64,000 bases of DNA. Origin: Pseudomonas putida (GTDB taxonomy: Bacteria > Pseudomonadota > Gammaproteobacteria > Pseudomonadales > Pseudomonadaceae). The notes beneath the pieces were generated by a model. The model ran no database searches. It was not told the origin of the DNA and worked only from the letters and a program-made list of their open reading frames with translations. This document shows, piece after piece, positions 8,933 through 18,514 of this stretch (position 1 is its first letter; each line of letters starts with the position of its first letter). The translations under genes and the position numbers were made by a program. The DNA lies in NCBI RefSeq assembly GCF_001636055.1, contig NZ_CP011789.1, forward strand, positions 3,720,001-3,784,000, given 5' to 3'.

Positions 8933-9388
8933 TCAGGCAAACACCTCTTCGATAAAGCGCTCCAGCCCCTCGGCCTCGAGGATCTCGATCGAAAAGTGCC
9001 CGAACTGCTTGGGTAGCCAGATGATCCGCCCGCCTCCCGGCGCTTGCAGGTCATTCCGGGCCAGCGGGTTGCCATTTTCGTCCTCGGGCTGAACACCTTG
9101 CGCCATCAGTTGGTCGTACACCACCTCGATGTCCGGGGTCGAATAGCAATGGCGGTAGATGGTGCCCTCGCCCTGGGTCTCGAGCAGCGTCTTGAGATTG
9201 CCTGCCAGCGGCTGGACCAGCATGAAACGCTCCGCCCCCATCAGCACGACGGCGTAGCGCACATGCAGGCCGCCGCGCTCCCAGACCTGGGTTTTCGAGA
9301 TCCGCGCACCGAGTATCCGTGCGTAATACGCACACGCGGCCTCGAGGTCGCTCACCAGTACATCGACATGACTGAATTTCAGATCCAT
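8933..9388 (-). CDS. VOC-family (glyoxalase/bleomycin-resistance fold) protein
   Basis: 151 residues, one VOC domain: 'FSHVDVLVSDLEAACAYYARILGA' at the start and 'HFSIEILE' near the end, the region of the two metal-ligand strands. The closest general type is methylmalonyl-CoA epimerase or glyoxalase-like enzymes. The substrate is not deducible. It stands alone and is divergent from the ACT-domain gene at 9570. Confidence 0.8.
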   Translation of the reverse strand: MDLKFSHVDVLVSDLEAACAYYARILGARISKTQVWERGGLHVRYAVVLMGAERFMLVQPLAGNLKTLLETQGEGTIYRHCYSTPDIEVVYDQLMAQGVQPEDENGNPLARNDLQAPGGGRIIWLPKQFGHFSIEILEAEGLERFIEEVFA

Positions 9389-9569
9389 TGCTTCACTCGC
9401 TTTGCGGGGGAACAGTCTGGCACCAAAGGGGGATCAATCTTCCACAGCCCGCAAGCCTGCGTCCATCGTTGTCTACATAAGCCAGGCTAATCGGCTATCA
9501 GCAACATTCGCTCTACTGATCGGTACCGGACAGGCACACTGGCAAACTTTTCAGACACAGAGTTCCCCC

Positions 9570-9974
9570 ATGTCAGGCGAAAAATCCATCACCGCGCTGC
9601 TGCGCGGCATGAGCCCCAAACTCAACCCCGGCGAATACGTGTTCTGCACCGTGGCCGACAGCGCAGCTTTGCAGGGCAGCGAAGTGCTCGGCAGCTTCCT
9701 CGAGCAGGAAGGTCTGACCGCGATACTCGACCGTTCACGCGCCGATGCGCTGGGCCTGGAGTACAGCTTCGTCGCGGCCTGGATCACCCTGACCATTCAC
9801 TCCGCGCTCGATGCCGTCGGCCTCACTGCGGCCTTCGCCAGCGCACTTGGCGAAGCGGGCATCAGTTGCAACGTGATCGCCGCCTATTATCACGACCATA
9901 TCTTTGTCGCCAGTCACGACGCCGCACAGGCGATGGCCGTACTCCAGGCGCTATCGCGCGGTGGCGATACCTGA
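9570..9974 (+). CDS. ACT-domain protein (DUF2241/COG3602 type)
   Basis: 134 residues from ATG 9570 ('MSGEKSITALLRGMSPKLNPGEYVFC'); longer upstream starts look unrelated to the family. The C-terminal half, 'TLTIHSALDAVGLTAAFASALGEAGISCNVIAAYYHDHIFV', is an ACT domain, an amino-acid-sensing fold. No enzymatic domain is attached. Its role is unknown. It ends 72 bp before the hydroxyacid dehydrogenase and may be co-transcribed with it. Confidence 0.8.
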   Translation: MSGEKSITALLRGMSPKLNPGEYVFCTVADSAALQGSEVLGSFLEQEGLTAILDRSRADALGLEYSFVAAWITLTIHSALDAVGLTAAFASALGEAGISCNVIAAYYHDHIFVASHDAAQAMAVLQALSRGGDT

Positions 9975-10046
9975 AGAGGGCTCGTGCACCGCTGGCGAAT
10001 TCGGCTATCGTCTGAACCTCCCCCAGACCCGCTCGGACCGCCGCAC

Positions 10047-11024
10047 ATGCACATTGTCATCCCCGACGACTACCAGAATGTGATCAGCACGCTCGACTGC
10101 TTCGCCCGCCTGGGCAACCACAAGGTCACAGTGCTCCACCAACTGCAACCGGCCACCGAGGACCAGCTCGTCGAGCGATTCGCCGATGCCGACGCGCTCG
10201 TGCTCACCCGCGAACGCACGCGCATCGACGCGGCGCTGCTCGACCGGTTGCCCAAGCTCAAGCTGATCAGCCAGACCGGCAAGGTATCCAGCCACCTTGA
10301 CCTGGCTGCCTGCACCGCACGCGGCGTTGTCGTGACCGAAGGCCGCGGCTCGCCGGTAGCGCCGGCTGAGCTGGCCTGGACGCTGATCCTCAACGCCCGC
10401 CGTCAGTTAGTGTCGGCCATCGATGCCTTCAGGCAAGGGCGCTGGCAGGTCAACCTGGGGCAGGCCCTGGCGGGGCAGACCTTGGGGATCTGGGGATACG
10501 GCAAGATCGGCCAACGCCTGGCGCGTTACGCCCAGGCCTTCGACATGCCGGTGCTGGTGTGGGGCAGCGAGAGCAGCCGCGCGGCTGCCCAGGCCGATGG
10601 CCACCGGGCTGCAGCCTCGCGCGAGGCGTTCTTCGCCGAAGCCGACATTGTCAGCCTCAACCTGCGCCTGTCCGACAGCACTCGCCACCTCGTGACCGGC
10701 GATGACCTGGCACGCATGAAGCGCGATGCCCTGCTGGTGAACGTCAGCCGTGCCGAGCTGATCGCCCCCGGTGCCCTGCTCGCGGCACTGAACAATGGAC
10801 GCCCGGGCTTTGCTGCCCTGGATGTGTACGAGAGCGAACCGCTGCTCGACCCTGCCCACCCCTTGCTCCAGCACCCGCGCGTACTGTGCACGCCGCACCT
10901 GGGGTACGTGGAGAAGGCGGGTTACGAGCTGTACTTCGGTGATGCTTTCGACAATGTGCTGGCGTTTTTCGAGGGTGCGCCGATGAATGTGGCCAATCCG
11001 GATGCGCTAGGGCGCGGCCGCTGA
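10047..11024 (+). CDS. D-2-hydroxyacid dehydrogenase family protein
   Basis: 325 residues from ATG 10047 ('MHIVIPDDYQNV'). It has the Rossmann motif 'GIWGYGKIGQRLARYA' and the catalytic set in order: Arg in 'NVSRAELI', Glu in 'YESEPLL', His in 'CTPHLGY'. It is a cytosolic NAD(P)-dependent oxidoreductase interconverting a 2-oxoacid and a D-2-hydroxyacid. Annotations in this family range from phosphoglycerate to glyoxylate dehydrogenase; nothing here fixes the substrate. Confidence 0.87.
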   Translation: MHIVIPDDYQNVISTLDCFARLGNHKVTVLHQLQPATEDQLVERFADADALVLTRERTRIDAALLDRLPKLKLISQTGKVSSHLDLAACTARGVVVTEGRGSPVAPAELAWTLILNARRQLVSAIDAFRQGRWQVNLGQALAGQTLGIWGYGKIGQRLARYAQAFDMPVLVWGSESSRAAAQADGHRAAASREAFFAEADIVSLNLRLSDSTRHLVTGDDLARMKRDALLVNVSRAELIAPGALLAALNNGRPGFAALDVYESEPLLDPAHPLLQHPRVLCTPHLGYVEKAGYELYFGDAFDNVLAFFEGAPMNVANPDALGRGR

Positions 11025-11156
11025 GTACAGCCTGGACTTGCCGTAAGCGCCGCGATAAAGGGCTGATTCCTACAGCGGACTACTCCGCGTCTGACAGAGA
11101 ACAATGGCAACAGGGAAATACCCTACGCAACCTGTCGACTCCCGTCTGATTGTCCC

Positions 11157-11376
11157 GGGGAAGCCTGGCCCATAGGCTTCCCCGGTCGCTGATGTTCAGC
11201 GACCGGGTGTGGAAACCCGAAGAGTATTCAGCGTTGTGTCGTCATGGCAGCTATGCGCGGGAGGCCCTGTGCCTACCGAGCTTTCCTGAATGCTCTCGGG
11301 TTTCCACCCCGCGTATGGCTGCCACCCTTTCGTGTGGAAACGGATGGTGCAGCACTCACTGCATTCAGGAAATCAC
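11157..11376 (+). promoter_or_regulatory. Structured mRNA leader with mutually exclusive pairings over the ribosome binding site
   Basis: Two perfect 9-bp hairpins come first (11157-11165/11175-11183 and 11184-11192/11196-11204). Segment 11209-11231 then pairs with 11286-11307 (22 pairs, one bulge, one G-U). Alternatively 11282-11293 pairs perfectly over 12 bp with 11361-11372, which contains the AGGA ribosome binding site of the gene at 11377; inside that helix 11300-11307 can also pair with 11334-11341. The two states share bases 11286-11293, so they exclude each other. A further 16-bp helix (11246-11261/11308-11323, two G-U) is possible. This is what a translational switch looks like. The ligand or trigger is unknown. 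Confidence 0.7.
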
Positions 11377-11685
11377 ATGAAAAAAATCGTCCCCGACCCA
11401 CCCGAAAATCTCCTCCGCAAATTCGCAGTCCCCGCCGGCAAATCCCTCTCCACCGCCATTCTCGAAGGTCTGGTCCCCATCGAGGAGGTGCTGTCCAACG
11501 CCTGCCACTTCATGCTCCACGCCTATACCGACGCGTACCACGCCCACGATACCTGTGCCGATGTCGAGGTGCGCCAGTTGATGAGTGCCAGCATGCGCAG
11601 CCTTGAGATCGCGCTCGGACAGGCAGATGCCCTGGTCGGAGCATTGCGGCAGGTACCAGGATCGGGGTTCGGCGCCGTTCACTGA
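11377..11685 (+). CDS. Small DUF6124/DUF3077-like protein
   Basis: 102 residues starting 'MKKIVPDPPENLL', the opening I associate with a Pseudomonas family annotated as DUF6124 or DUF3077. No enzymatic motif, signal peptide or membrane segment is visible. The centre is predicted helical ('IEEVLSNACHFMLHAYTDAY'). The AGGA at 11367-11370 is its ribosome binding site, 6 nt from the ATG, and can be sealed by the structured leader upstream. The function is unknown. Confidence 0.7.
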   Translation: MKKIVPDPPENLLRKFAVPAGKSLSTAILEGLVPIEEVLSNACHFMLHAYTDAYHAHDTCADVEVRQLMSASMRSLEIALGQADALVGALRQVPGSGFGAVH

Positions 11686-11696
11686 ACCGCCCGGCA

Positions 11697-11852
11697 TCAA
11701 AGGCCAGCCCGGATCTCTGTAGGAGCGGGCTCGCCCGCGAACACGGGCGTAGCTCGTGCCATTCACCGCAGTGTCCTTTTCGCGGGCAAGCCCGCTCCCA
11801 CAGGGATTGGGCTGGCTTTTGGATTTTGAACAAGGATTGGGCTGGCTTTTGG
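11697..11852. repeat. Paired inverted REPs (BIME) followed by a 30-nt period direct repeat
   Basis: REP 1 ('ctgtaggagcgggctcgcccgcgaa', near 11717-11741) faces REP 2 ('tcgcgggcaagcccgctcccacag', 11779-11803). Immediately after, a 19-nt unit beginning 'ggattgggctggc' occurs twice, at 11804-11822 and 11834-11852. The flank matches those of the elements at 1335 and 22916. Confidence 0.85.
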
Positions 11853-11890
11853 TTTCGAAGCGAGCGGCCAGCCTGGCGCAGACACATTTT

Positions 11891-11907
11891 GTTAATGTTC
11901 CCCTAAC
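11891..11907. promoter_or_regulatory. Candidate operator ahead of the copper genes
   Basis: GTTA-N9-TAAC inverted repeat in a short AT-rich stretch, 24 bp before the start codon of the first gene of the efflux operon. A metal-responsive regulator would be expected to act here, but no known consensus is matched with confidence. Confidence 0.3.
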
Positions 11908-11930
11908 GCAATTCCCGCTAGACTCGCGCC

Positions 11931-12284
11931 ATGTCCGCCACCCTGCGCCGCCTGATCATCCTGCTTTTGATGCTCTCGCTTCCCCTCTCCGGGATGGCGG
12001 GCATCGAATCGCCTGCCGAACCCTGCCCCATGCAGGCCATGGGCATGAGCATGATGGCGGGGATGGACCATGACTGCTGCCAGGACCAGGACAGCGGCAA
12101 ATCCTCCTCCCAGCACGCCTCCAAGGCCTGCAAGGCCGGCCAAGAGTGCAAGACCGCCACCACCTTGCAGGTCAGCCTCGCGACACCTGCCCTGACCTTC
12201 GCCACCCCACGCCCCTCCGACAGCTACGCCCACAGTCTGCTGTCGCGCGCACCGCCTGATCGCTGGCGTCCTCCGCGCGCCTGA
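11931..12284 (+). CDS. Small Met/His/Cys-rich exported protein of the copper operon
   Basis: 117 residues. A hydrophobic N-terminus (residues 8-22) reads as a signal peptide or anchor. It is followed by a metal-binding-looking segment rich in Met, His and Cys ('MSMMAGMDHDCCQD') and a Lys/Gln/Cys stretch ('HASKACKAGQECK'). It resembles the unnamed small proteins that lead copper-resistance operons in Pseudomonas (CopL/DUF2946-like in style). There is no obvious ribosome binding site, so it may be translated from a very short leader. It probably binds or senses copper in the periplasm; this is inferred from composition and context. Confidence 0.7.
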   Translation: MSATLRRLIILLLMLSLPLSGMAGIESPAEPCPMQAMGMSMMAGMDHDCCQDQDSGKSSSQHASKACKAGQECKTATTLQVSLATPALTFATPRPSDSYAHSLLSRAPPDRWRPPRA

Positions 12285-12373
12285 TCCCTTGCTGACCCTC
12301 ACTCCATTGCCCTGTCCTTGCGGCCAGGCAATGGCATGCGCCTGTGCGCGAGTGTTTTCAAGGAATCATGTCC

Positions 12374-13627
12374 ATGACTCCCCTACGTTTCCAAGCCGGG
12401 TGGACGCTTGCGGCCACCCTGCTGATCCTGCTGCCGGCACTGTCGGCGCAGGCCGCTGCATTGTCCCTGGACGATGCCCTGCGACTGGCCGAACGCAACG
12501 CCCCTTCCCTGCAGGCGCGCCAGGAGCAGGTCACTGCGGCACGCAATGCGGTGCTGCCAGCCGGTGAATTGCCCGATCCACGCCTGAACCTCGGGCTGCA
12601 GAACCTGCCGGTGGACGGCAGCGACCGCTGGAGCACGAACCGCGACTTCATGACCATGCAAGTGGTCGGCCTGGCCCAGGAAGTGCCCAACCGCGACAAG
12701 CGCAAGGCGCGGGTCGAGACCGCCCAGGCGACCGTCGAACGGGCCGATGCCGAAGCCTTGGTGGAGCGCCTGAAAGTACGTGCAGCCACGGCCCAGGCGT
12801 GGATCGCGGCCTACACCGTGCAACGCAAGCTGCAGCAGTTCGAGGCGTTCTACCACGAGAACCGTCTGCTGGACGCCGCCGTGCGGGCGCGCCTGGCCGG
12901 TGGTGGCGGCGCCGCGGCCGATGCCCTGGCACCTGGGCAGGAGGCCGCGCAACTGGATGAGCAGAAAGACCAGTTGCTCAGCCAGGCCTCCCAGGCGCGT
13001 GCGGCGCTCAAACGCTGGATCGGCCAGGACGGCGAGACCCTGGCGCGCAGCTTCCCGCAATGGGCAGTGGATGCCCCGGCATACCTGCACGCCCTGCATG
13101 TGCACCCGGAACTGGCCGCCTATGGCGCGATGACCCGCGAAGCCCAGGCGCAGGTGCACCAGGCACAAGCCGAGAAGAAATCCGACTGGGGCTGGGAGCT
13201 GGACTACCAACGACGCGGCCCGGCATTCAGCAACATGGTCAGCCTGCAAGTCAGCTTCCAGTTGCCGCTGTTCACCGGCTCGCGCCAGGACCCGACCATC
13301 GCCGCTCGCCAGGCCCAGGTGCGTCAGCTCGAGGATGAGCAGCAAGCCGCGCTGCGCGAGCACACCGCGCAACTGGAAACGGACCTGGCCGAGTACCAGC
13401 GCCTGCAACGGGCCGTCACGCGCAGTCGCGAGACGTTGCTACCCCTGGCCGAAGAACGGGTTCGCCTGGCCCTGGCCGATTACCGGGCCGGCAAGTCGGC
13501 GTTGGGCGATCTGCTCGCAGCCCGCCGTCAGCGGGTCGAGGCGCAATTGCAGGATATCGATTGGCAAGGGCAGTTGGCGGCGACCGCCGCACGGCTGCAC
13601 TTCATCTATGGCGAGGTGCAGGCATGA
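12374..13627 (+). CDS. cusC: TolC-family outer-membrane factor of the Cu/Ag efflux system
   Basis: 417 residues from ATG 12374. AAGGA at 12360-12364 sits 9 nt upstream; the alternative ATG at 12368 is only 3 nt away. A signal peptide ends near 'SAQAAALSL'. Long helical segments with 'LRLAERNAPSLQARQEQVTAARNAV' and the C-terminal half-repeat ending 'LHFIYGEV' are typical of CzcC/CusC proteins. It forms the outer-membrane channel of the tripartite pump. Its stop overlaps the next start (ATGA), so the two are translationally coupled. Confidence 0.87.
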   Translation: MTPLRFQAGWTLAATLLILLPALSAQAAALSLDDALRLAERNAPSLQARQEQVTAARNAVLPAGELPDPRLNLGLQNLPVDGSDRWSTNRDFMTMQVVGLAQEVPNRDKRKARVETAQATVERADAEALVERLKVRAATAQAWIAAYTVQRKLQQFEAFYHENRLLDAAVRARLAGGGGAAADALAPGQEAAQLDEQKDQLLSQASQARAALKRWIGQDGETLARSFPQWAVDAPAYLHALHVHPELAAYGAMTREAQAQVHQAQAEKKSDWGWELDYQRRGPAFSNMVSLQVSFQLPLFTGSRQDPTIAARQAQVRQLEDEQQAALREHTAQLETDLAEYQRLQRAVTRSRETLLPLAEERVRLALADYRAGKSALGDLLAARRQRVEAQLQDIDWQGQLAATAARLHFIYGEVQA

Positions 13628-14865
13628 AACACACATCCATCGGCTTGATCGCGGTGCTCGCGCTGGCGGTCGGCGCCAGCGTCGGCTACGGGCTCGCCCG
13701 CAAAGGCGGCCCGACCACGGCGGCGGCACTCGCAGAACAGAAGGCGCTGTACTGGTATGACCCGATGTACCCGCAGCAGCATTTCCCCGCACCGGGCAAG
13801 TCACCCTTCATGGACATGCAGTTGGTGGCCAAGTATGCCGAGGGTGATGGCGGTCAGGGGCAACCGGCGGTGCAGATCACCCCGGGCGTTCAGCAGAATC
13901 TGGGGGTACGTCTGGCGACCGTGACGCGCAGCCGGCTGCAACGCACACTGCAGGTCAGCGGCGTGATGGCCTTCGACGAACGCGACTTCAGCGTATTGCA
14001 GGCACGTACCGCGGGTTTCGTCGAGCGCACCTACGGGCGCGCCACCGGCGATGTGGTCGCCAAAGGCGCGCCGCTGGCCGATGTGCTGGCACCGGAGTGG
14101 GCCGGGTTGCAGGAGGAGTTTCTCGCACTGCGCCGTACCGGCGATGCGGGGTTGCAGGCTGCTGCGCGCCAGCGGTTGCTGTTGGCCGGCATGCCTGCCG
14201 AACTGATCGAGCGAGTCGCGCGCAGCGGCAAGGTACAGCAGTGGGTGACCCTGGTGGCACCCAGCGCGGGTTCGCTGCAGAGCCTGGACCTGCGACCGGG
14301 CATGACCCTGACGCCGGGCGCAACACTGGCGCGGATCAACGGTATCGCCCAGGTATGGCTCGAAGCCGCGGTACCCGAAGCCCAGGCCCAGGGTCTGCGC
14401 GAGGGCCAGGCGGTGCAGGCACGCCTGCCGGCGTATCCCGGCGAGACGGTGAGCGGCACACTGACCGCCCTGCTGGCCGATGCCGATCCGCAAAGCCGCA
14501 CCTTGCGCCTGCGCATCGAGCTGCCCAACCGCGAGGGAGGACTGCGGCCCGGCATGACGGCACAGGTAACCCTGAGCCCGGAAGCGCCAGACGATGAGGG
14601 CCTGACGCTGCCGGCCGAGGCCGTCATCCGGACCGGCAAGCGCGACCTGGTGATGCTCGCCGAGGACCAGGGCCGCTTCCGCCCGGTCGAGGTGCTGCTG
14701 GGCCAGGAGAGCGGCGGCCAGGTCGCCGTGCTGCAGGGGTTGCAGGCAGGCCAGAAGGTCGTTGCATCGGGACAGTTCCTGATCGACTCCGAGGCCAGCC
14801 TCAAGGGCATCGAGGCCACCACTGCGCCGGATTCGATGCCTGCCGCGCAGGAGGCTCGGCCATGA
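13624..14865 (+). CDS. cusB: Periplasmic adaptor of the Cu/Ag RND pump
   Basis: 413 residues. After an N-terminal anchor it carries a heavy-metal-binding segment, '[10 protein letters not shown]' followed by '[10 protein letters not shown]'. The Met positions match the three copper-binding methionines known in E. coli CusB. The HlyD-like barrel-sandwich and beta-barrel follow. It links CusA to CusC and delivers Cu(I)/Ag(I). The start overlaps cusC by 4 nt and the end overlaps cusA by 4 nt. Confidence 0.9.
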   Translation: MKHTSIGLIAVLALAVGASVGYGLARKGGPTTAAALAEQKALYWYDPMYPQQHFPAPGKSPFMDMQLVAKYAEGDGGQGQPAVQITPGVQQNLGVRLATVTRSRLQRTLQVSGVMAFDERDFSVLQARTAGFVERTYGRATGDVVAKGAPLADVLAPEWAGLQEEFLALRRTGDAGLQAAARQRLLLAGMPAELIERVARSGKVQQWVTLVAPSAGSLQSLDLRPGMTLTPGATLARINGIAQVWLEAAVPEAQAQGLREGQAVQARLPAYPGETVSGTLTALLADADPQSRTLRLRIELPNREGGLRPGMTAQVTLSPEAPDDEGLTLPAEAVIRTGKRDLVMLAEDQGRFRPVEVLLGQESGGQVAVLQGLQAGQKVVASGQFLIDSEASLKGIEATTAPDSMPAAQEARP

Positions 14866-17800
14866 TCGCGAAACTGATTCGCTGGTCGGTCGGCAACCGC
14901 ATCCTCGTGTTGCTGGCCACGCTGTTCCTGGCAGCCTGGGGCGTGTTTTCCCTGCGCAGCCTGCCGATCGATGCCTTGCCGGACCTGTCGGACGTGCAGG
15001 TGATCATCCGCACCTCCTACCCCGGGCAGGCCCCGCAGATCGTCGAGAACCAGGTCACCTACCCACTGACCACCACCATGCTTTCGGTGCCGGGGGCCAA
15101 GACCGTGCGCGGTTTCTCCGCGTTCGGCGACAGCTTCGTCTACGTGCTGTTCGAGGACGGCACCGACCTGTACTGGGCACGCTCGCGGGTGCTGGAGTAC
15201 CTCAGCCAGGTGCAGTCGCGCCTGCCGGCCACGGCCAGGCCTGTGCTTGGCCCGGATGCCACGGGGGTGGGCTGGATCTACCAGTACGCCCTGGTCGACC
15301 GCAGCGGTGGGCACGATCTTGCACAGTTGCGCAGCCTGCAGGACTGGTTCCTGCGCTTCGAGCTCAAGACCCTGCCCGATGTGGCCGAGGTCGCGAGCAT
15401 CGGTGGCATGGTCAAGCAGTACCAGGTGGTGCTCGATCCGCTGCGCATGGCAAGCCTGGGTATCACTCAGGACGAGGTGGCGCAGGCCATCGGCAAGGCC
15501 AACCAGGAGACCGGTGGCGGCGTGCTGGAACAGGCCGAGGCGGAGTTCATGGTGCGCGCCTCGGGCTACCTGAAGACGCTCGATGACTTTCGCGCCATCC
15601 CTCTGCGCCTGGCGGCCAATGGTGCACCGGTGACCCTGGGCGATGTGGCCAGGGTCCAGCTTGGCCCGCAGGAACGCCGCGGTATCGGCGAGCTGGACGG
15701 CCAGGGCGAGGCCGTGGGTGGCGTGGTGATCCTGCGCAGCGGCAAGAATGCCCGCGAGGCCATCGGGCGCGTCAAGGACAAGCTTGAGGTGCTCAAGAAA
15801 AGCCTGCCGCCCGGCGTGGAGCTGGTCACCACCTATGACCGCAGCCAACTGATCGACCGTGCAGTGGACAACCTCAGCCACAAGCTGCTCGAGGAGTTCA
15901 TCGTCGTCGCGCTGGTCTGTGCCGCGTTTCTCTGGCACTTGCGCTCCTCGCTGGTGGCGATCGTGTCGCTGCCGGTGGGGGTGCTGATCGCACTGATCGT
16001 CATGCGCCACCAGGGCATCAACGCCAACATCATGTCGCTGGGTGGTATCGCCATCGCCATCGGCGCGATGGTGGACGGGGCCGTGGTGATGATCGAGAAC
16101 GCGCACAAGCATGTCGAGGCCTGGCATGCGCGGCATCCCGGGCAGGTGCTGCGCGGCGAACAGCATTGGAAGGTGATGACCGAGGCGGCGCAGGAAGTCG
16201 GACCCGCGCTGTTCTTCAGCCTGATGATCATCACGCTGTCGTTCGTCCCGGTGTTCACCCTGCAGGCCCAGGAGGGGCGGCTGTTCGCACCGCTGGCGTT
16301 CACCAAGACCTACGCCATGGCCGCCGCTGCCGGGCTGGCGGTGACCCTGGTGCCGGTACTGATGGGTTACTGGATCCGCGGCCCTCTGCCGGCCGAGGCG
16401 CGCAACCCGCTCAATCGCGGGCTGATCCGCCTCTATCGCCCAGCCTTGGAGCAGGTGCTGCGCAAGCCGTTGCTGACCCTGGCCGGGGCACTGCTGGTGC
16501 TGCTCAGCAGCCTGTGGCCGCTGAGCCACCTGGGCGGCGAGTTCCTGCCACCGCTGGATGAGGGCGACTTGTTGTACATGCCGTCCGCCCTGCCCGGTCT
16601 GTCGGCGCAAAAAGCCGCGGAGCTGTTGCAACGTACCGACCGCCTGATCCGCACCGTACCCGAGGTGGCCAGTGTGTTCGGCAAGGCTGGGCGCGCCGAG
16701 TCGGCCACCGATCCGGCGCCGCTTGAGATGTTCGAAACCCTTGTGCGACTCAAACCCAAGGATCAGTGGCGCCCAGGCATGACCAGCGAAAAACTGGTCG
16801 AGGAACTCGACCGCACCGTGCGTGTGCCGGGGCTCACCAACATCTGGATTCCGCCGATCCGCAACCGTATCGACATGCTCGCCACCGGTATCAAGAGCCC
16901 GATCGGGGTCAAGGTGGCCGGCAGCGACCTGGCCCAGATCGACCGCGCCACCCAGGCGGTCGAGCGCGCAGCCAAGGGCGTAGCGGGCGTCACCTCGGCG
17001 TTGGCCGAGCGTCTCACCGGCGGGCGCTACATCGACCTCGACATCGATCGCCAGGCCGCGGCGCGCTACGGCCTGAACATCGCCGACGTGCAGGCCATCG
17101 TCGCCGGCGCCATCGGTGGCGATACGGTGGGTGAAACGGTCGAGGGCCTGGCGCGCTACCCGATCAGCCTGCGCTACCCCCGCGAGTGGCGCGACTCGGT
17201 CCAGGCACTGCGCGAATTGCCGATCTACACCGCCCTGGGCGGCCAGATCACCCTCGCCAGCGTGGCCCAGGTGCGCCTTGCCGAAGGCCCGCCCATGCTC
17301 AAGAGCGAGAACGCCCGCCCCTCCGGATGGGTGTACATCGACGTGCGTGGGCGCGACCTGTCGTCGGTGGTCGCCGACCTGCGCCAGGCCGTGGACCGCG
17401 AGGTGAAGCTCGACCCCGGCATGAGCCTGAGCTACTCCGGCCAGTTCGAGTACCTGGAGCGCGCCAATGCGCGCCTGGCCTGGGTGGTGCCGGCGACCCT
17501 GGCGATCATCTTCGTACTGCTCTACCTGACCTTCGGCCGTCTCGGCGAGGCGCTGCTGATCATGGGCACCCTGCCCTTCGCCCTGACGGGCGGGGTGTGG
17601 CTGCTGTACCTGATGGGCTTCAACCTGTCAGTGGCCACCGGGGTCGGCTTCATTGCCCTGGCCGGGGTCGCGGCGGAGTTCGGGGTAATCATGCTGATTT
17701 ACCTGAACAACGCCTGGACCGAGCGCCAGGACACGGGCGAGCACTCCGAAGCGGCATTGCGCGAGGCGATTCGCCAAGGCGCCGTGCAACGTATCCGGCC

Positions 17801-18020
17801 CAAGGCAATGACGGTGGCAGTGATCGTCGCCGGGCTGTTGCCGATTCTCTGGAGCAGCGGCACCGGCAGCGAAGTGATGAGCCGCATCGCCGTACCCATG
17901 GTCGGCGGCATGCTGACCGCCCCGCTGCTCTCGTTGTTCGTGATTCCCGCGGCGTACTGGCTGATCAGGCGTCGCGATCTTGCAGTAACCGATACCCCCC
18001 AACCAGGAGAAACCCAATGA
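14862..18020 (+). CDS. cusA: Cu(I)/Ag(I) RND efflux pump, CusA type
   Basis: 1052 residues, the usual HME-RND size. The start '[23 protein letters not shown]' and '[17 protein letters not shown]' (proton-relay Asp and Glu in TM4) are diagnostic. Methionines at 'PLEMFET' and 'NRIDMLATG' correspond to the metal-coordinating Met positions of E. coli CusA, which favours Cu/Ag over Zn/Co/Cd. It works in the inner membrane, driven by protons, with CusB and CusC. Start and stop both overlap their neighbours. Confidence 0.92.
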   Translation: MIAKLIRWSVGNRILVLLATLFLAAWGVFSLRSLPIDALPDLSDVQVIIRTSYPGQAPQIVENQVTYPLTTTMLSVPGAKTVRGFSAFGDSFVYVLFEDGTDLYWARSRVLEYLSQVQSRLPATARPVLGPDATGVGWIYQYALVDRSGGHDLAQLRSLQDWFLRFELKTLPDVAEVASIGGMVKQYQVVLDPLRMASLGITQDEVAQAIGKANQETGGGVLEQAEAEFMVRASGYLKTLDDFRAIPLRLAANGAPVTLGDVARVQLGPQERRGIGELDGQGEAVGGVVILRSGKNAREAIGRVKDKLEVLKKSLPPGVELVTTYDRSQLIDRAVDNLSHKLLEEFIVVALVCAAFLWHLRSSLVAIVSLPVGVLIALIVMRHQGINANIMSLGGIAIAIGAMVDGAVVMIENAHKHVEAWHARHPGQVLRGEQHWKVMTEAAQEVGPALFFSLMIITLSFVPVFTLQAQEGRLFAPLAFTKTYAMAAAAGLAVTLVPVLMGYWIRGPLPAEARNPLNRGLIRLYRPALEQVLRKPLLTLAGALLVLLSSLWPLSHLGGEFLPPLDEGDLLYMPSALPGLSAQKAAELLQRTDRLIRTVPEVASVFGKAGRAESATDPAPLEMFETLVRLKPKDQWRPGMTSEKLVEELDRTVRVPGLTNIWIPPIRNRIDMLATGIKSPIGVKVAGSDLAQIDRATQAVERAAKGVAGVTSALAERLTGGRYIDLDIDRQAAARYGLNIADVQAIVAGAIGGDTVGETVEGLARYPISLRYPREWRDSVQALRELPIYTALGGQITLASVAQVRLAEGPPMLKSENARPSGWVYIDVRGRDLSSVVADLRQAVDREVKLDPGMSLSYSGQFEYLERANARLAWVVPATLAIIFVLLYLTFGRLGEALLIMGTLPFALTGGVWLLYLMGFNLSVATGVGFIALAGVAAEFGVIMLIYLNNAWTERQDTGEHSEAALREAIRQGAVQRIRPKAMTVAVIVAGLLPILWSSGTGSEVMSRIAVPMVGGMLTAPLLSLFVIPAAYWLIRRRDLAVTDTPQPGETQ

Positions 18021-18358
18021 AAAATCTGTACCTCGGCGCTGTATTGATGGTCGCCTTTGCCGCCGGTGCGCAAGCGCAGCAAAGCATGGAAGGCATGACG
18101 ATGGAGGGCATGGACATGTCGGCCAGCAAGGCAGCGCCAAGCGCACATGCCGAAGGCACGGTCAAGGCGATCGACACCGAGCACGGCAAGGTGACGCTGG
18201 CCCATGGGCCTGTGGCTGCACTGCAGTGGCCGGCGATGACCATGGGCTTCAAGGCCAGCGCCGAGCAGCTCGAAGGGCTGAAGGTCGGTGACAAGGTCGG
18301 CTTCGATTTCCGTATGGAAGGGGGGGCTGCGAACATCGTTGGTATTCGTAAGCAGTAA
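18017..18358 (+). CDS. cusF: Periplasmic copper chaperone, CusF type
   Basis: 113 residues with a signal peptide ending 'GAQAQQ'. A short Met-rich linker ('[11 protein letters not shown]') precedes the CusF OB-fold. The copper site is visible as '[10 protein letters not shown]' (Trp plus two Met), with an upstream His in '[10 protein letters not shown]'. It carries Cu(I)/Ag(I) to the CusCBA pump. Its ATG overlaps the cusA stop, so the whole set C-B-A-F is translationally coupled. Confidence 0.9.
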   Translation: MKNLYLGAVLMVAFAAGAQAQQSMEGMTMEGMDMSASKAAPSAHAEGTVKAIDTEHGKVTLAHGPVAALQWPAMTMGFKASAEQLEGLKVGDKVGFDFRMEGGAANIVGIRKQ

Positions 18359-18386
18359 CCATTGGAGTGACTCCATAGCAACACTA

Positions 18387-18419
18387 CAAGCGCTGATGGC
18401 ACAATGCCTTTAGCGCTTG
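18387..18419 (+). terminator. Hairpin after the copper operon
   Basis: CAAGCGCT (18387-18394) pairs with AGCGCTTG (18412-18419), with a small inner GGCA/TGCC stem. It lies 29 nt after the cusF stop. No T-run follows, so it may be a Rho-assisted or mRNA-protecting hairpin. Confidence 0.4.
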
Positions 18420-18514
18420 TCCACCGCTCGGTCCACCCGACGTTGCACAAGCCTGCCATGTGAATGGCCCTAACACCCGGAACCAATCTTCTCCACCTGA
18501 CTTGCAGGACTCGC

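Noticed and set aside
11697..11852. CRISPR-like repeat
   Set aside because: Only two copies of the unit, no unique spacers, and it is contiguous with REP palindromes.
14031..16631. 866-codon open frame antisense to the cusB/cusA genes
   Set aside because: Composition (Gln/His/Arg-rich) is that of a reverse-strand shadow in GC-rich DNA; it runs across two well-supported coding genes.
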